This document shows positions 31,830 to 44,484 of a stretch of DNA of 64,000 nucleotides, one piece after another. Where the stretch lies: contig AP017605.1 in the NCBI GenBank assembly GCA_002356515.1, forward strand, positions 4,880,776 to 4,944,775, given 5' to 3'. The notes below the pieces were generated by a model that was given only the letters and a program-made list of their open reading frames with translations, made no database searches and was not told the origin of the DNA. Each line of letters begins with the position of its first letter. Within the stretch, counting starts at the first letter, position 1. The position numbers and the translations under genes were made by a program. This DNA is from Mesorhizobium loti. Lineage in GTDB: Bacteria > Pseudomonadota > Alphaproteobacteria > Rhizobiales > Rhizobiaceae.

Positions 31830-33402
31830 GCGCCGGCGGTCCCTTGCGCTTCACATTGCGCCGGATCATGCCGAAATCGGCGCCGCCGGTGGCAAAGGCG
31901 GTGATGAAGTAGAGCAGCGCCCCGCCGGCCACCAGCGTCAGCAGCGTCGTTGCTTTGACGACCAGCGGCGAGCCGGGACCGAGCCTGACGGCCAGCCAGT
32001 GCTCGGCGAAATATAGCGCCACCGCCATCACCGCCGCCGACAGCACCAGCCGCGGAATGCGCTTCAAAAGCGGCACGTCGCGGCCCCAGTGGCCGCGCCG
32101 GATCAAGACGGCAAGCAGCATCAGCGCATTGACCCAGCCGGCCACGGCAGAGGCGACCGCAATGCCGGGCGCGCCCATCCTGGGAAACAGTGTCAGCGCG
32201 ATGGCGACGTTCACCGCCACCGAGATGGCGGCGAAGGTCATCGGCGTGCGCGTGTCCTCGCGGGCGAAATAGCCCGGGGTGAAGGCCTTGATCAGCACGA
32301 AGGCCGGCAAGCCGAGCCCGAAGATCGCCAGGATCGCCGCCACGGTTGGGGTCGAATGGTTGGCGGCAAACGCGCCGCGCTCATAGACCAGCCGCACGAT
32401 CGGCTCCGCCATCACCCAAAGCGCCGCCGCCGCCGGCAAGGTCATGAACAGGGTGAACTCGACCGAGCGGTTCTGCAGATTGGCAGCCTCGATAAGATTG
32501 CCTGATTTCAGTGCCCGCGACAGTTCCGGCAGCAGCACGATCGCCACTGCAACACCGACGACACCGAGCGGCAGCTGATAGACGCGGTCGGCATAGGCGA
32601 GCGAGGACACCGCACTGTCCTGCGCCGACGCGATCGCCGTGCCGATCAGCTGGTTGATCTGGGTGATGCCGCCGGTGATCGCCGCCGGCAGGGCCAGGAT
32701 CAGCAGGCGCTTGACGTTCGGCGTCATTTTTGGCCGGCGGAAGCCGATCGCGATGCCGGCGTTGCGGACCGCCACCCAGACGATGGCGAGTTGCACGAGC
32801 CCCGCCGCCAGCACGCCCCAGGACAGGCTGAAGCCGACGGCATGGGCATCCAGCCCGTGATACCAGGCATAGCCAAGCACGCTGATCAGGATGATGTTGA
32901 GGAACGCCGGCGCGATCGCCGCAGCGAAATAGCGGCGCAGCGAATTCAGCATGCCCGCCATCATGGCGGCGAGCGACATGCAGATGAGGTACGGGAACAT
33001 GATCGTCGCCAACAGGACGGTCGTCTCGAACTTGCCCGGCGTGTCGGCGAAACCCGGCGCCACCAGGTAGCGCACGATCAGTGGCATCGCCAGTTCCATG
33101 ACGATGGTCAGCGCCAGCAGCGCCGAAAACAGCACGCCGAACACTTCCTCCGAAAAGCGCTTGGCGCCGTCGGTGCCGTGCGTTTCGATCTCCTTGGCAA
33201 ACAGCGGCACGAAGGCGGCGTTGAAGGCGCCTTCGGCGAACAGCCGGCGAAAGGTGTTGGGGAACTGGAAAGCGGCGTTGAAGGCGTCGGCGACCGGTCC
33301 GGTGCCGAGTGCGGCGGCCATCAGCATCTCGCGGCCAAAGCCGAGCGCGCGGCTCATCAGCGTGCCGGAAGCGACGGTGGCGAATTTCTTGACGAGGCTC
33401 AT
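31804..33402 (-). CDS. murJ: Lipid II flippase MurJ
   Basis: A 532-residue membrane protein with about fourteen helices, beginning MSLVKKFATVASGTLMSRAL then GFGREMLMAAALG, the MurJ N-terminal signature with conserved Arg residues, and FRRLFAEGAFNAAFVPLFAK in the first loop. It moves lipid-linked peptidoglycan precursor across the inner membrane. The C-terminal tail is Pro/Lys-rich. It follows glnD across a 147-base gap filled by a repeat, and its 3' end overlaps vapC. Confidence 0.96.
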   Translation of the reverse strand: MSLVKKFATVASGTLMSRALGFGREMLMAAALGTGPVADAFNAAFQFPNTFRRLFAEGAFNAAFVPLFAKEIETHGTDGAKRFSEEVFGVLFSALLALTIVMELAMPLIVRYLVAPGFADTPGKFETTVLLATIMFPYLICMSLAAMMAGMLNSLRRYFAAAIAPAFLNIILISVLGYAWYHGLDAHAVGFSLSWGVLAAGLVQLAIVWVAVRNAGIAIGFRRPKMTPNVKRLLILALPAAITGGITQINQLIGTAIASAQDSAVSSLAYADRVYQLPLGVVGVAVAIVLLPELSRALKSGNLIEAANLQNRSVEFTLFMTLPAAAALWVMAEPIVRLVYERGAFAANHSTPTVAAILAIFGLGLPAFVLIKAFTPGYFAREDTRTPMTFAAISVAVNVAIALTLFPRMGAPGIAVASAVAGWVNALMLLAVLIRRGHWGRDVPLLKRIPRLVLSAAVMAVALYFAEHWLAVRLGPGSPLVVKATTLLTLVAGGALLYFITAFATGGADFGMIRRNVKRKGPPAPKEQSPDP

Positions 33403-33417
33403 GCGTCTAGGACTGCC

Positions 33418-33525
33418 TTAGAGCAATTTCAGGAAAAGTGTGAAACGGTTTTCCGTCCGGAATTGCGTTGAAACAAAGAGTTAGAGCGGTTCGCCGTTTC
33501 CGTGAAACGGTGAACAGCTCTAGAG
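33418..33525. repeat. Intergenic palindromic repeat, copy 2
   Basis: Starts TTAGAGCAATTTCAGGAAAA, continues GTGTGAAACGGTTTTCCGTC, AACAAAGAGTTAGAGCGG, and ends TGAACAGCTCTAGA. It has the same blocks as the copy at 1234-1359 in reverse order and orientation. It occupies nearly all of the gap between glnD and murJ; the two palindromic halves (AATTtCAGGAAAA..TTTTCCG.CCGGAATT and GAGCGGTTCGCCGTTTC..GAAACGGTGAACAGCTC) would form adjacent hairpins in the glnD-murJ transcript. Confidence 0.75.
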
Positions 33526-33549
33526 ATTGGGACAAAGTGAGGATGGCAG

Positions 33550-36351
33550 TCACTCGGCGGCCGCCTTGGCCTTGCCGCCGCGTTCGGGCGCGATGCCTTC
33601 GAGCGTCGCCATCAGCCGGTTGCGGATGGTGGCGATGCGGGCCGGGCTGTCGATCTTCTGGCTGGTGAGGTCGGTGACATAGAAGGTGTCGATGACCTTT
33701 TCGCCGAACGTAGTGATGTGTGCCGAAGCGATGTCGAGCGACAGGTCTGACAGCGTGCCGGTGATCTCCGACAGCAGGCCCGGGCGGTCGAGCCCCTCGA
33801 CCTCGATGACGGAAAACCGGTTCGACAGCGTGTTGCGGATCTCGGCGCGCGGCGGGATTTTGAACACCTTGGCGCCGCGCTTTGGCTTGGTGCGCTTCTC
33901 GATCATCTCCGGCAGCCAGCTCTTGCCCGACAGCACGTCCTCGATCAGCCGGCCGACGCGCTCGGCACGACGGCGCTCGTCCTCGTCGCGGTCGAATTCC
34001 CGCGAGATCAGGATCGTGTCGAGGGCGCGGCCGTCCGAGGTGGTAAAAATCTGCGCGTCGACGATGTTGCCGCCGGCGCCGGCGCATGCTCCGGCAATGA
34101 CCGAGAGAAGACGGGGATGGTCCTGCGCCAAAACGGTGATCTCGGTCACCGCCTCGAACTGATGGGTCTTGACCATGGTGGCAAGCTTGTTGCCGGCCGC
34201 GTCCGCCTCGCGGATGAACTCGGCGTGGCGAATCTGGTCCGGCAGGTCGACGGCCAGCAGATAGTTCTCGTAGTGCAGTCCGACATAGCGCTTGCGGGCC
34301 TTGTCGGGCCAGTCGGCGAGCGCCTCGGCCAGGCGTTCGCGCGCCGCCGCCGTGCGCTGTGCGCGCGACACTTCCGAGAAGCCGCCGGTCAGAAGCAGTT
34401 CGGTCTCGTAATAGAGCGTGCGCAGCAGCTGGCCTTTCCAGCCGTTCCAAACACCGGGTCCGACACCCCTGATGTCGCAGACGGTGAGGATCAAAAGCAT
34501 CTTCAGCCGCTCGACCGATTGCACGACCGACGCGAAATCCTCGATCGTCTTGCGGTCGTTGAGATCGCGCGTCTGCGCCGTCATCGACATGACGAGGTGG
34601 TTTTCGACCAGCCAGGCGACCGTTTCCGTATCCGCTGGCGACAACCCCATATGCGGGCAGATGCGCCGTGCGATGCGGGCGCCGGCCTCGGAATGATCTT
34701 CCGGCCTGCCCTTGGCGATGTCGTGCAGCAGCACGGCGACATAGAGCGCCTCGCGGCTCTTCTTCAGGCCCGGCATCAGCGAATGCGACAGCGGATGCAC
34801 CTTCTCGCCGTCGCCGCGTTCGATTTCTGCCAGCACGCCGATGCAGCGGATCAGGTGCTCGTCCACCGTGTAGTGATGGTACATCGAGAACTGCATCATG
34901 GCGACGATCTTGCCGAAGTCGGGGATCAGCCGCCCGAGCAGCCCGGCCTCGTTCATGCGCCGCAGATTGAGTTCGGCGTTGCGGTCCGAGGTCAATATGT
35001 CGAGGAACAGCCGGTTGGCTTCCTCGTCGCGGCGCAGCGACTTGTTGACCAGGCCGAGCGAGCGCGTCAGCAGCTTCAGCGCATCGGGATGGAATTCCAG
35101 CCCGTGCTTGTCGGCGAACCAGAACAGTCTCAAAAGATTGACGGGATCGCGTTCGAACACCTGATCGTCGGCGATGTTGATGCGGTGGTTGTCGACAATG
35201 AAGTCCGAGGTGCCGGCGAGCTTGCGCTTGCGGCGCTGGAAGGTGAGGAAGATGCGGTTGAACCCCGGCACATGCTTGGCCTGCTCTTCCTCAAGCGCGG
35301 CGCAGAAGATGCGGGTCAGGTCGCCGACATCCTTGGCGACGAGGAAGTAGTGCTTCATGAAGCGTTCGACGGCCGACAGGCCGGGATGGGTGGTGTAACC
35401 CAGCCGCCCGGCGATCTCGCGCTGGATGTCGAAATGCAGCCGCTCCTCGGCCTTGCCGGTGAGGAAATGCATGTGGCAGCGCACCGCCCAGAGAAAATCC
35501 TCGGCCTTCTGGAACTCGCGGTACTCGGCTTCGGTGAAGACGCCCTTTTCGACCAATTCCTCGCCGGTGCGCACCCGGTAGAAGTATTTGCCGATCCAGA
35601 ACAGCGTCTGCAGGTCGCGCAGGCCGCCCTTGCCGTCCTTGACGTTGGGCTCGACCAGATAGCGGCTTTCGCCGGCCTTGGCGTGGCGCTCGTCGCGTTC
35701 GGCGAGCTTGGCCTGGACATATTCCGGCCCGGTTGTGCGCACCACCTCGTGGTCGAAGCGCAGCATCAGCTCGTCATAGAGCTTGCGTTCGCCCCACAGG
35801 AAGCGCGCTTCCAGGATCGAGGTGCGGATGGTGATGTCGGTGCGCGACAGCCGCAGGCACTCATCGATGTTGCGGGTGGCGTGGCCGACCTTCAAGCCGA
35901 GATCCCACAGCATGTAGAGCATGTATTCGACGGTTTGTTCGCCCCACGGCGTCTGCTTGTAGGGCAAGAGGAACAGGAGGTCGATGTCTGATCCTGGCGC
36001 CAGCGTGCCGCGGCCGTAGCCGCCGACCGCGACGACGGCCATGCGTTCGGCCGACGAACGGTTCTTCACCCGGTAGACATGCGTCGCAGCGAAATCGTAG
36101 AGCGCCCGGATCAGCTCATCCATCAGGTGCGACAGCCGCTCGGCACAGGCATTGCCGCCGCCATCCGCTCTCAGCATGACCTCGGCGATCTTTCGGCCTT
36201 CGGCAAGCCGGGCCTTGAGAAGCTGCAGAACGCCGGCGCGGGCGGCCGCTCCGGAACCGTCGCCGGCGGTGGCCGTGGTCACCGCGGTCATCTCGCGGCG
36301 CAAGGCTTCGCTGTCGATCAGTTCATCGAGCTTCAGGGAGATTTTCGCCAT
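33550..36351 (-). CDS. glnD: PII uridylyltransferase / uridylyl-removing enzyme GlnD
   Basis: A 933-residue protein with the full GlnD layout: nucleotidyltransferase domain with [20 protein letters not shown] at residues about 110-129, a linker helical domain, an HD hydrolase domain with [20 protein letters not shown], and two C-terminal ACT domains ([16 protein letters not shown] and [17 protein letters not shown]). It senses glutamine through the ACT domains and adds or removes UMP on PII proteins, so it sets the nitrogen status signal, which is central to ammonia assimilation and regulation of nitrogen fixation. Confidence 0.97.
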   Translation of the reverse strand: MAKISLKLDELIDSEALRREMTAVTTATAGDGSGAAARAGVLQLLKARLAEGRKIAEVMLRADGGGNACAERLSHLMDELIRALYDFAATHVYRVKNRSSAERMAVVAVGGYGRGTLAPGSDIDLLFLLPYKQTPWGEQTVEYMLYMLWDLGLKVGHATRNIDECLRLSRTDITIRTSILEARFLWGERKLYDELMLRFDHEVVRTTGPEYVQAKLAERDERHAKAGESRYLVEPNVKDGKGGLRDLQTLFWIGKYFYRVRTGEELVEKGVFTEAEYREFQKAEDFLWAVRCHMHFLTGKAEERLHFDIQREIAGRLGYTTHPGLSAVERFMKHYFLVAKDVGDLTRIFCAALEEEQAKHVPGFNRIFLTFQRRKRKLAGTSDFIVDNHRINIADDQVFERDPVNLLRLFWFADKHGLEFHPDALKLLTRSLGLVNKSLRRDEEANRLFLDILTSDRNAELNLRRMNEAGLLGRLIPDFGKIVAMMQFSMYHHYTVDEHLIRCIGVLAEIERGDGEKVHPLSHSLMPGLKKSREALYVAVLLHDIAKGRPEDHSEAGARIARRICPHMGLSPADTETVAWLVENHLVMSMTAQTRDLNDRKTIEDFASVVQSVERLKMLLILTVCDIRGVGPGVWNGWKGQLLRTLYYETELLLTGGFSEVSRAQRTAAARERLAEALADWPDKARKRYVGLHYENYLLAVDLPDQIRHAEFIREADAAGNKLATMVKTHQFEAVTEITVLAQDHPRLLSVIAGACAGAGGNIVDAQIFTTSDGRALDTILISREFDRDEDERRRAERVGRLIEDVLSGKSWLPEMIEKRTKPKRGAKVFKIPPRAEIRNTLSNRFSVIEVEGLDRPGLLSEITGTLSDLSLDIASAHITTFGEKVIDTFYVTDLTSQKIDSPARIATIRNRLMATLEGIAPERGGKAKAAAE

Positions 36352-36440
36352 AGGTACCGGTTGGCCTTGCCTTTTGGGCGGCGTCTATAGCGCGTTTTCG
36401 CGGCGCTGGGTATGGGGCTGGCCGACAGCCGGTAAACGAC

Positions 36441-37238
36441 CTAGTCCGTTGCCTCGATCGGGTCGAGCGGCACGACAATCCGTTGCCGGAATCTGCAGAA
36501 ATCGGCGATCCACCGTGCGGTTCGCCCGGCCTCCCTGCTGATTCTCACGGCCATCGGCTTCCTCTGCCTTCCCATAAGCCCGCTCGCGGTCCGCGCGGCA
36601 TCGCGTTCTTGGTCAAGCAGGCTTGGCAGCTTTCCGCCGATGAACTGATCCTGTGCGCAGAGCGCCGGAACAAGTTGGTAGATGGTCTTGCCGGCCGACA
36701 GGATGGGGTTGAAGATGAGATCATCGGTGGCAATGTTGACCTGCGCCGTTGCCTCCAGAAAGTCGCGCGCCGTTTGCCGCGAGAGCAGATAACCGCCGGC
36801 CCCCGGATGGCCCTTGCGGAGCCGGACCATGGAAAAACCATGTCCGGCAGAGGTCCTTCTCCTCTGGATCACGGTTGTGGAGAAGAATGTCTCGAGCTTC
36901 ACGACGTCGGCGTCCGCCGGCACCCAACTCGTATCGCCCAGCAATGCCCCGGCCTTGCTGGAGAAGACCATGTCGTCCTCGAACACGGCGCCGTATGGGG
37001 CCTCGTCCTGGGCAATGATCGTCCAGCAGGCTCGATGACTGTGCAGGCAGGCGATTTCGCTGCTGGAGAGCGGCCGGATGGCATGTATCGCGTGCTGCGG
37101 CTGCAGCATCAGCTCGGGACGTTCCTTGCCATCGATCCCCGCGACCCGCTCGAACCCGATGCCCATGCGGGCGAACTCGGCTGTCATATGGGCAAGCCGG
37201 TGGGGAGATCGATCGAGATTGATAACCAGGCGCTTCAT
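36441..37238 (-). CDS. Glycosyltransferase family 25 (LPS biosynthesis type)
   Basis: A 265-residue GT25 protein: MKRLVINLDRSPHRLAHMTA at the start, a GFERVAGIDGKERPEL segment, SSEIACLHSHRACWTIIAQD, and GAVFEDDMVFS, where the acidic pair is expected to bind metal and nucleotide sugar. GAGGYLLSRQTARDFLE follows as in LPS galactosyl/glucosyl-type transferases. The upstream region is AT-rich and the ribosome site is weak (AAAA before ATG). It sits at the end of the accessory block between glnD and mutS, and may modify surface polysaccharide. Confidence 0.85.
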   Translation of the reverse strand: MKRLVINLDRSPHRLAHMTAEFARMGIGFERVAGIDGKERPELMLQPQHAIHAIRPLSSSEIACLHSHRACWTIIAQDEAPYGAVFEDDMVFSSKAGALLGDTSWVPADADVVKLETFFSTTVIQRRRTSAGHGFSMVRLRKGHPGAGGYLLSRQTARDFLEATAQVNIATDDLIFNPILSAGKTIYQLVPALCAQDQFIGGKLPSLLDQERDAARTASGLMGRQRKPMAVRISREAGRTARWIADFCRFRQRIVVPLDPIEATD

Positions 37239-37590
37239 TTTTCGAGCTATTTTGTATGAAAACTTTGTTTACGAAATTGTAAGGTTCACAGGAACCGCCA
37301 AGCACCGCAGGAGCCTTCTAGCGCAGGTGACGTCGTGGTTTGTTGACCGCCTCAGAAGTGGATATTATGCCACAACCTGAAAGACAAGCTTTTAAACCCA
37401 GCCATTTTCCCAGGATTACCGGGGGATTACATGTTTCTGGCGGCTGGGGGAATTTTCTATTCAAGGTCACCGGCGGCAAGATGGAGTTCGCCCGGAGCCC
37501 AGGATTTCCCTCGGTAGCTCAAGCGAACCTGAGCTTTTGCTGGGCGAACAGCCCGGTCGTGGCCCCAAATGCGAAAAATCGGAACAGCCC
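37239..37590. other. Gene-free region between GT25 and the Cu+-ATPase
   Basis: About 350 bases with lower GC. A frame at 37340-37594 has no protein-like features and no ribosome site. AT-rich sequence next to 37240-37300 (TTTTGTATGAAAACTTTGTT) is probably the promoter region for the minus-strand glycosyltransferase. The right end carries the CueR-type promoter of copA. Confidence 0.55.
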
Positions 37591-37621
37591 TTGACCTTCC
37601 AGTTACTGGAAGCACTACCTC
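37591..37621 (+). promoter_or_regulatory. CueR-type promoter and operator upstream of copA
   Basis: TTGACC (-35, 37591-37596) is followed by the dyad CTTCCAG-TTA-CTGGAAG (37596-37612) and, with the 19-base spacer that MerR-family activators need, TACCTC as a weak -10 (37616-37621). Dyad sequence and over-long spacing match CueR/HmrR-controlled copper promoters. It is 33 bases before the copA start. Confidence 0.85.
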
Positions 37622-37653
37622 CGTACCAGACAGAGGCATAGAGGCATTTTGGA

Positions 37654-40173
<2,520 letters not shown>

Positions 40174-40215
40174 TCCAAACCCCCAAATACGAAAAGCTAC
40201 AACAGGAGACCATGA

Positions 40216-40605
40216 ATGACCTTAGCCAAGAAACTCGTGCTTTTGCTGATGGCGGCCGGAATGCTGCTCGCCGTTTTCCTCGAAAGCGTTCCGGCGCAGA
40301 GCGAAGAGATGAAACATGACATGGCCGGCATGGCGATGGGTGCGCAAAGCCCCGCCACTGTTGGCTACAAGAAGGCGATGGACAAGATGCACAAGGACAT
40401 GATGGTCAAATACACCGGCAATGCCGATGTCGACTTCGTCCGCGGCATGATCCCGCACCATCAGGGCGCCATCGACATGGCCAAGGTCGAGCTTGCCAAT
40501 GGCAAGGACCCGGAAATCCGCAAGCTTGCCGAAGGCGTCATCGCCGCGCAGGAAGCCGAAATCAAGCAGATGCAGGACTGGCTTGCCGCTCATCCGGTGA
40601 AGTGA
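40216..40605 (+). CDS. DUF305 (CopM-like) periplasmic copper-associated protein
   Basis: A 129-residue protein with a signal peptide (cleavage after about residue 28). The mature part is Met/His-rich ([22 protein letters not shown]) and has the DUF305 signature [23 protein letters not shown]305 proteins such as CopM bind copper in the periplasm. AGGAG lies seven bases before ATG 40216; an out-of-frame ATG lies four bases earlier. It is 42 bases after copA and most likely cotranscribed from the CueR promoter. Confidence 0.88.
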   Translation: MTLAKKLVLLLMAAGMLLAVFLESVPAQSEEMKHDMAGMAMGAQSPATVGYKKAMDKMHKDMMVKYTGNADVDFVRGMIPHHQGAIDMAKVELANGKDPEIRKLAEGVIAAQEAEIKQMQDWLAAHPVK

Positions 40606-40693
40606 GCCCTTTCGCGACAGGGAGATTTGGCGAGAACGCCTCTGGATTTCTCGCCCGCCCTGTGATGCGATCCGGCCTCGAACGGAGCCTGCC

Positions 40694-41539
40694 ATGCCAT
40701 CTGCCATGAGAACCACCACACTGCCCTCCGGCGAAGCCGTTCAGGTGCTTGGCCAGGGTACCTGGAAGATGGGCGAAGATTCGCGCCGTCGTGCCGATGA
40801 GGTCAAAGCGCTGAAGCTCGGCCTCGACCTTGGCATCACGCTGATCGACACCGCCGAAATGTATGCCAGCGGCGGCGCCGAGGAGGTGGTGGCCGAAGCC
40901 ATTGCCGGGCGCCGCGCCGAAGTCTTCGTGGTTTCGAAAGTTCTGCCGTCAAACGCGTCGCGAGCGGGCGTGCAGCGCGCCTGCGAGAACAGCCTGAAGC
41001 GCCTGCGCACCGACCGCATCGACCTCTATCTCTTGCATTGGCCGGGCAGCGTGCCCTTGATGGAGACGGTCGAAGCCTTCGAGGCTTTGAAGAAGGCCGG
41101 CAAGATCCGCCATTGGGGCGTCAGCAATTTCGACACCGAGGAGATGGAGGATCTGGCCGGTCTGCCCGACGGCGGCAACGTCCAGACCAATCAGGTGCTC
41201 TACAATCTGGTCCGCCGTGGCCCCGAGTTCGATCTCGCGCCCTGGAGCCGGCAGCGCGGCATTCCCCTGATGGCCTATTCTCCGGTCGAGCAAGGCGCGC
41301 TGGCGCGCAATGCCAGGCTCGATGCCGTCGCCGCCCGCCACAATGCGACCCCGGCACAAATCGCCCTGGCCTGGGTGATGCACCAGGACGGCGTCATCGC
41401 CATTCCGAAGGCCAGCAGCCAGGAGCATGTCCGTCAGAATGTCGCCGCACTCGACATCAAGCTCACGGCTGAAGATCTCACCGATCTCGACCGCGCCTTC
41501 CCGCCGCCGACGCGTAAGCGCGGGCTGGAGATGATCTGA
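40694..41539 (+). CDS. Aldo/keto reductase
   Basis: A 281-residue TIM-barrel reductase. The catalytic set is visible: Asp and Tyr in [13 protein letters not shown], Lys in [10 protein letters not shown], His in [10 protein letters not shown], followed by [20 protein letters not shown]-binding residues lie near the C-terminus ([16 protein letters not shown]). Substrate unknown. It is 88 bases after the DUF305 gene and may be read from the same transcript. Its stop codon touches the stop codon of mutS on the other strand. Confidence 0.9.
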   Translation: MPSAMRTTTLPSGEAVQVLGQGTWKMGEDSRRRADEVKALKLGLDLGITLIDTAEMYASGGAEEVVAEAIAGRRAEVFVVSKVLPSNASRAGVQRACENSLKRLRTDRIDLYLLHWPGSVPLMETVEAFEALKKAGKIRHWGVSNFDTEEMEDLAGLPDGGNVQTNQVLYNLVRRGPEFDLAPWSRQRGIPLMAYSPVEQGALARNARLDAVAARHNATPAQIALAWVMHQDGVIAIPKASSQEHVRQNVAALDIKLTAEDLTDLDRAFPPPTRKRGLEMI

Positions 41540-44269
41540 CTATTTCCCCGCCAGACCCTTCAGCCGGTACAGCGCCTCCAGCGCCTCTCTCGGCGTCATC
41601 TCGTCGGGATTGATCTCGCCCAGCGCAGCACCCAGCGCCTCGCTCTTCACCGGCTTGGGCGCTTCGCGCTTCATCGCCACGGAAAACAGCGGCAGGTCGT
41701 CAACGAGCCGGTTGGTCTTGCCGGAAACCTCGCCTTCCTCCAGCTGGTGCAGCACCTGCTTGGCCCGGTCGACCACCGCTTCCGGCAGGCCGGCGAGCCG
41801 CGCCACCTGCACGCCGTAGGAGCGGTCGGCGGCACCCTTGCCGACCTCATGCAGGAAGACGACGTCGCCTTCCCATTCCTTGACCCGCATGGTGACATTG
41901 TGGAGCCGCGCCAGCTTGCCGGCGAGCGAGGTCATTTCGTGGAAATGGGTGGCGAAGATCGCCCGGCAGCGGTTCTTCTCATGCAGATATTCCACCGCCG
42001 CCCAGGCGATCGACAGGCCGTCGAAGGTCGCGGTGCCGCGGCCAATTTCATCCAGGATCACCAGCGCCCGTTCGCCGGCCTGGTTGAGGATCGCCGCCGT
42101 CTCGACCATCTCGACCATGAAGGTCGAGCGGCCGCGCGCCAGATCATCCGAGGCGCCGACGCGCGAGAACAGCCGGTCGACGACGCCGATATGGGCCGAT
42201 GCCGCCGGCACGAAGGAACCGGTCTGGGCCAGGATGGCGATCAGCGCGTTTTGCCGCAGGAACGTCGATTTACCGCCCATGTTCGGGCCGGTCAGCAGCC
42301 AGATCGCACCGTTCTTGGCGCTGCCCTCGGGTGAGAGGTCGCAGTCATTGGCAACGAACGGGCCTTCGCCGGAGCGGCGCAAGGCCTGCTCGACCACCGG
42401 ATGCCGGCCGCCGGAAATCTCGAAGGCGAGGCTCGAATCCACCACCGGCCGGCACCACGCCTCGCTTTCCGAGAGCAGCGCCAGCGCCGCCGACACGTCG
42501 ATCACGGCGAGCGCATCGGCGCCGGCACGGATCTTTTCCGCCTCGCCGACGGCTTCCACCGTCAGCGCATCGAAGGCCGCCAGTTCGATGCTGAGTGCCC
42601 GGTCGGCGGCATTGGCGATCTTGGTCTCGAGCTCGGCAAGCTCGGTCGTGGTGAAGCGCATGGCATTGGCCATGGTCTGGCGATGGATGAAGCGCGCCTT
42701 GGCGCCATCGCTGCCGGTCATCACCGCATGGTGGTTGGCGGTCACCTCGATATAGTAACCCAGCACATTGTTGTGCCGGATTTTCAGCGATCGGATACCG
42801 GTCTCCTCGATCAGCGAGCGCTCCAGCCCGGCGATCACTTTTCGGGACTCGTCGCGCAGCGCCCGCATCTCGTCGAGTTCCGGATGGTAGCCGCCGCGCA
42901 GGAAACCGCCGTCGCGCTTCAACAGTGGCAGTTCCTCGCCGAGCGCCTGCATCAGATGCTGGGCAAGCGCCTGGGGCAGCGCCTGGATGGCGGCCATTGC
43001 ATCAGCCAATTCCTGGGGCAGGGCGGTCGCGGCGAAGATTTCGGCGATCGCGCCGGCCGCCTCGAAGCCGGCGCGCAGCGCGCCGAGGTCACGCGGGCCG
43101 CCGCGGTTGAGCGCCAGCCTGGACAAAGCGCGCGGCATGTCGGCGACGCTCTTCAGGCTCGTCCGCACCGCCTGGCACAGCCGGGTTTCGGAGCGGAAGA
43201 ACGACACCGAGTCCAGGCGCGCGCCGATCGCCGCCGGGTCGGTCAGCGGCGCCATCAGCCGGTCGGCGAGCAGCCTGGCGCCGCCGCCGGTCACCGTGCG
43301 GTCGATCGCCTTGAACAGCGAACCCTCGCGGCTCCCCGACAATGTACGCAGCAGCTCCAGATTGCCGCGCGTCGCCGGATCGATGAACAGCGTCGAGCCC
43401 TGCTCCTCGCGCTCGGGCCGCGACAGCGGCGGCCGCTCGGCCTTCTGCGTCTTCTCGACATAGGCGATGGCACCTGAGATCGCCGACAGTTCGGCGCGCG
43501 AAAACGTGCCGAAACTGTCCGGCGTCGCCACATCGAAGAAGCGGGCGATGCGCCCGGTGGCCGAGGCCGAATCGAACAGCGATGGCGGCTGCGGGTTGGC
43601 GACGCGGCCAAGCACGTCGAACACCGGCCTCAGCTGCGGATCGTGGAACACCGGCTCGGCGACGATCAGCTCGCGCGGATCGACGCGGAAGATGTCGGCG
43701 AGCAGCCGGTCGGCGGTGGTTTCGGCAACGCGGAAGGCGCCGGTCGAGATGTCGATCCAGGCAATTGCGAAGCTGTGGTCGCTGCCGCCCTTCACCCGTC
43801 CCAGCGCCATCAGGAAACTGGATTCGGACGGCGCCAGCAATTTGTCTTCGGTGATGGTGCCTGGCGTCACCAGCCGCACCACATCGCGGCGCACCACCGA
43901 TTTGGAGCCGCGTTTCTTGGCTTCGGCCGGATCCTCGATCTGCTCGCAGACGGCGACGCGGAAACCCTGGCCGATCAGTTTCTGCAGATAGTCGTCGGCC
44001 GCATGCACCGGCACGCCGCACATCGGAATGTCGTGGCCCTGGTGCTTGCCGCGCTTGGTCAACACGATGCCCAGCGCCCGGCTCGCCTTTTCGGCATCGT
44101 CGAAAAACAGCTCGTAGAAATCGCCCATGCGGTAGAACAGCAGCGAATCCGGGTTCGCCGCCTTGATCTCGATGAACTGCTCCATCATCGGCGTCACGGC
44201 GGCAGTGCCGGGCTGCGGCGGCGTCATCACCTCGGGGGCGTCGGGCTCGTTCGGGCTATGCATGTTCAT
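41540..44269 (-). CDS. mutS: DNA mismatch repair protein MutS
   Basis: A 909-residue MutS. The mismatch-contacting Phe-x-Glu motif is in [15 protein letters not shown] (residue numbers near 45), Walker A is [14 protein letters not shown], Walker [17 protein letters not shown]. The C-terminal tail ends in [19 protein letters not shown], the MutS1 dimer/tetramer region. It starts mismatch repair with MutL. It is divergent from the malic enzyme gene. Confidence 0.97.
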   Translation of the reverse strand: MNMHSPNEPDAPEVMTPPQPGTAAVTPMMEQFIEIKAANPDSLLFYRMGDFYELFFDDAEKASRALGIVLTKRGKHQGHDIPMCGVPVHAADDYLQKLIGQGFRVAVCEQIEDPAEAKKRGSKSVVRRDVVRLVTPGTITEDKLLAPSESSFLMALGRVKGGSDHSFAIAWIDISTGAFRVAETTADRLLADIFRVDPRELIVAEPVFHDPQLRPVFDVLGRVANPQPPSLFDSASATGRIARFFDVATPDSFGTFSRAELSAISGAIAYVEKTQKAERPPLSRPEREEQGSTLFIDPATRGNLELLRTLSGSREGSLFKAIDRTVTGGGARLLADRLMAPLTDPAAIGARLDSVSFFRSETRLCQAVRTSLKSVADMPRALSRLALNRGGPRDLGALRAGFEAAGAIAEIFAATALPQELADAMAAIQALPQALAQHLMQALGEELPLLKRDGGFLRGGYHPELDEMRALRDESRKVIAGLERSLIEETGIRSLKIRHNNVLGYYIEVTANHHAVMTGSDGAKARFIHRQTMANAMRFTTTELAELETKIANAADRALSIELAAFDALTVEAVGEAEKIRAGADALAVIDVSAALALLSESEAWCRPVVDSSLAFEISGGRHPVVEQALRRSGEGPFVANDCDLSPEGSAKNGAIWLLTGPNMGGKSTFLRQNALIAILAQTGSFVPAASAHIGVVDRLFSRVGASDDLARGRSTFMVEMVETAAILNQAGERALVILDEIGRGTATFDGLSIAWAAVEYLHEKNRCRAIFATHFHEMTSLAGKLARLHNVTMRVKEWEGDVVFLHEVGKGAADRSYGVQVARLAGLPEAVVDRAKQVLHQLEEGEVSGKTNRLVDDLPLFSVAMKREAPKPVKSEALGAALGEINPDEMTPREALEALYRLKGLAGK

Positions 44270-44484
44270 GGCGCGGCACGCTAGCAGATGTGATGGCCGG
44301 GTTTAATGCCGGGGCCTCGAAAAGCAGGGGAAGACCGAGGCGATCTCATGCACGCAATTGCCCCTCGGTCTGCGATTCCCACGCGCTGGCGGTTTACACG
44401 CGGCGGCGCGTGGTCTTAATTCGGACCGAAACAAAGCACCCCGCCTCAAGGAGGTGCAGCACCGGCGAGGAAATCAAAAGCATC

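Noticed and set aside
37340..37594. 84-codon frame upstream of copA
   Set aside because: No ribosome site, no predicted secondary structure pattern, and it runs into the CueR promoter.
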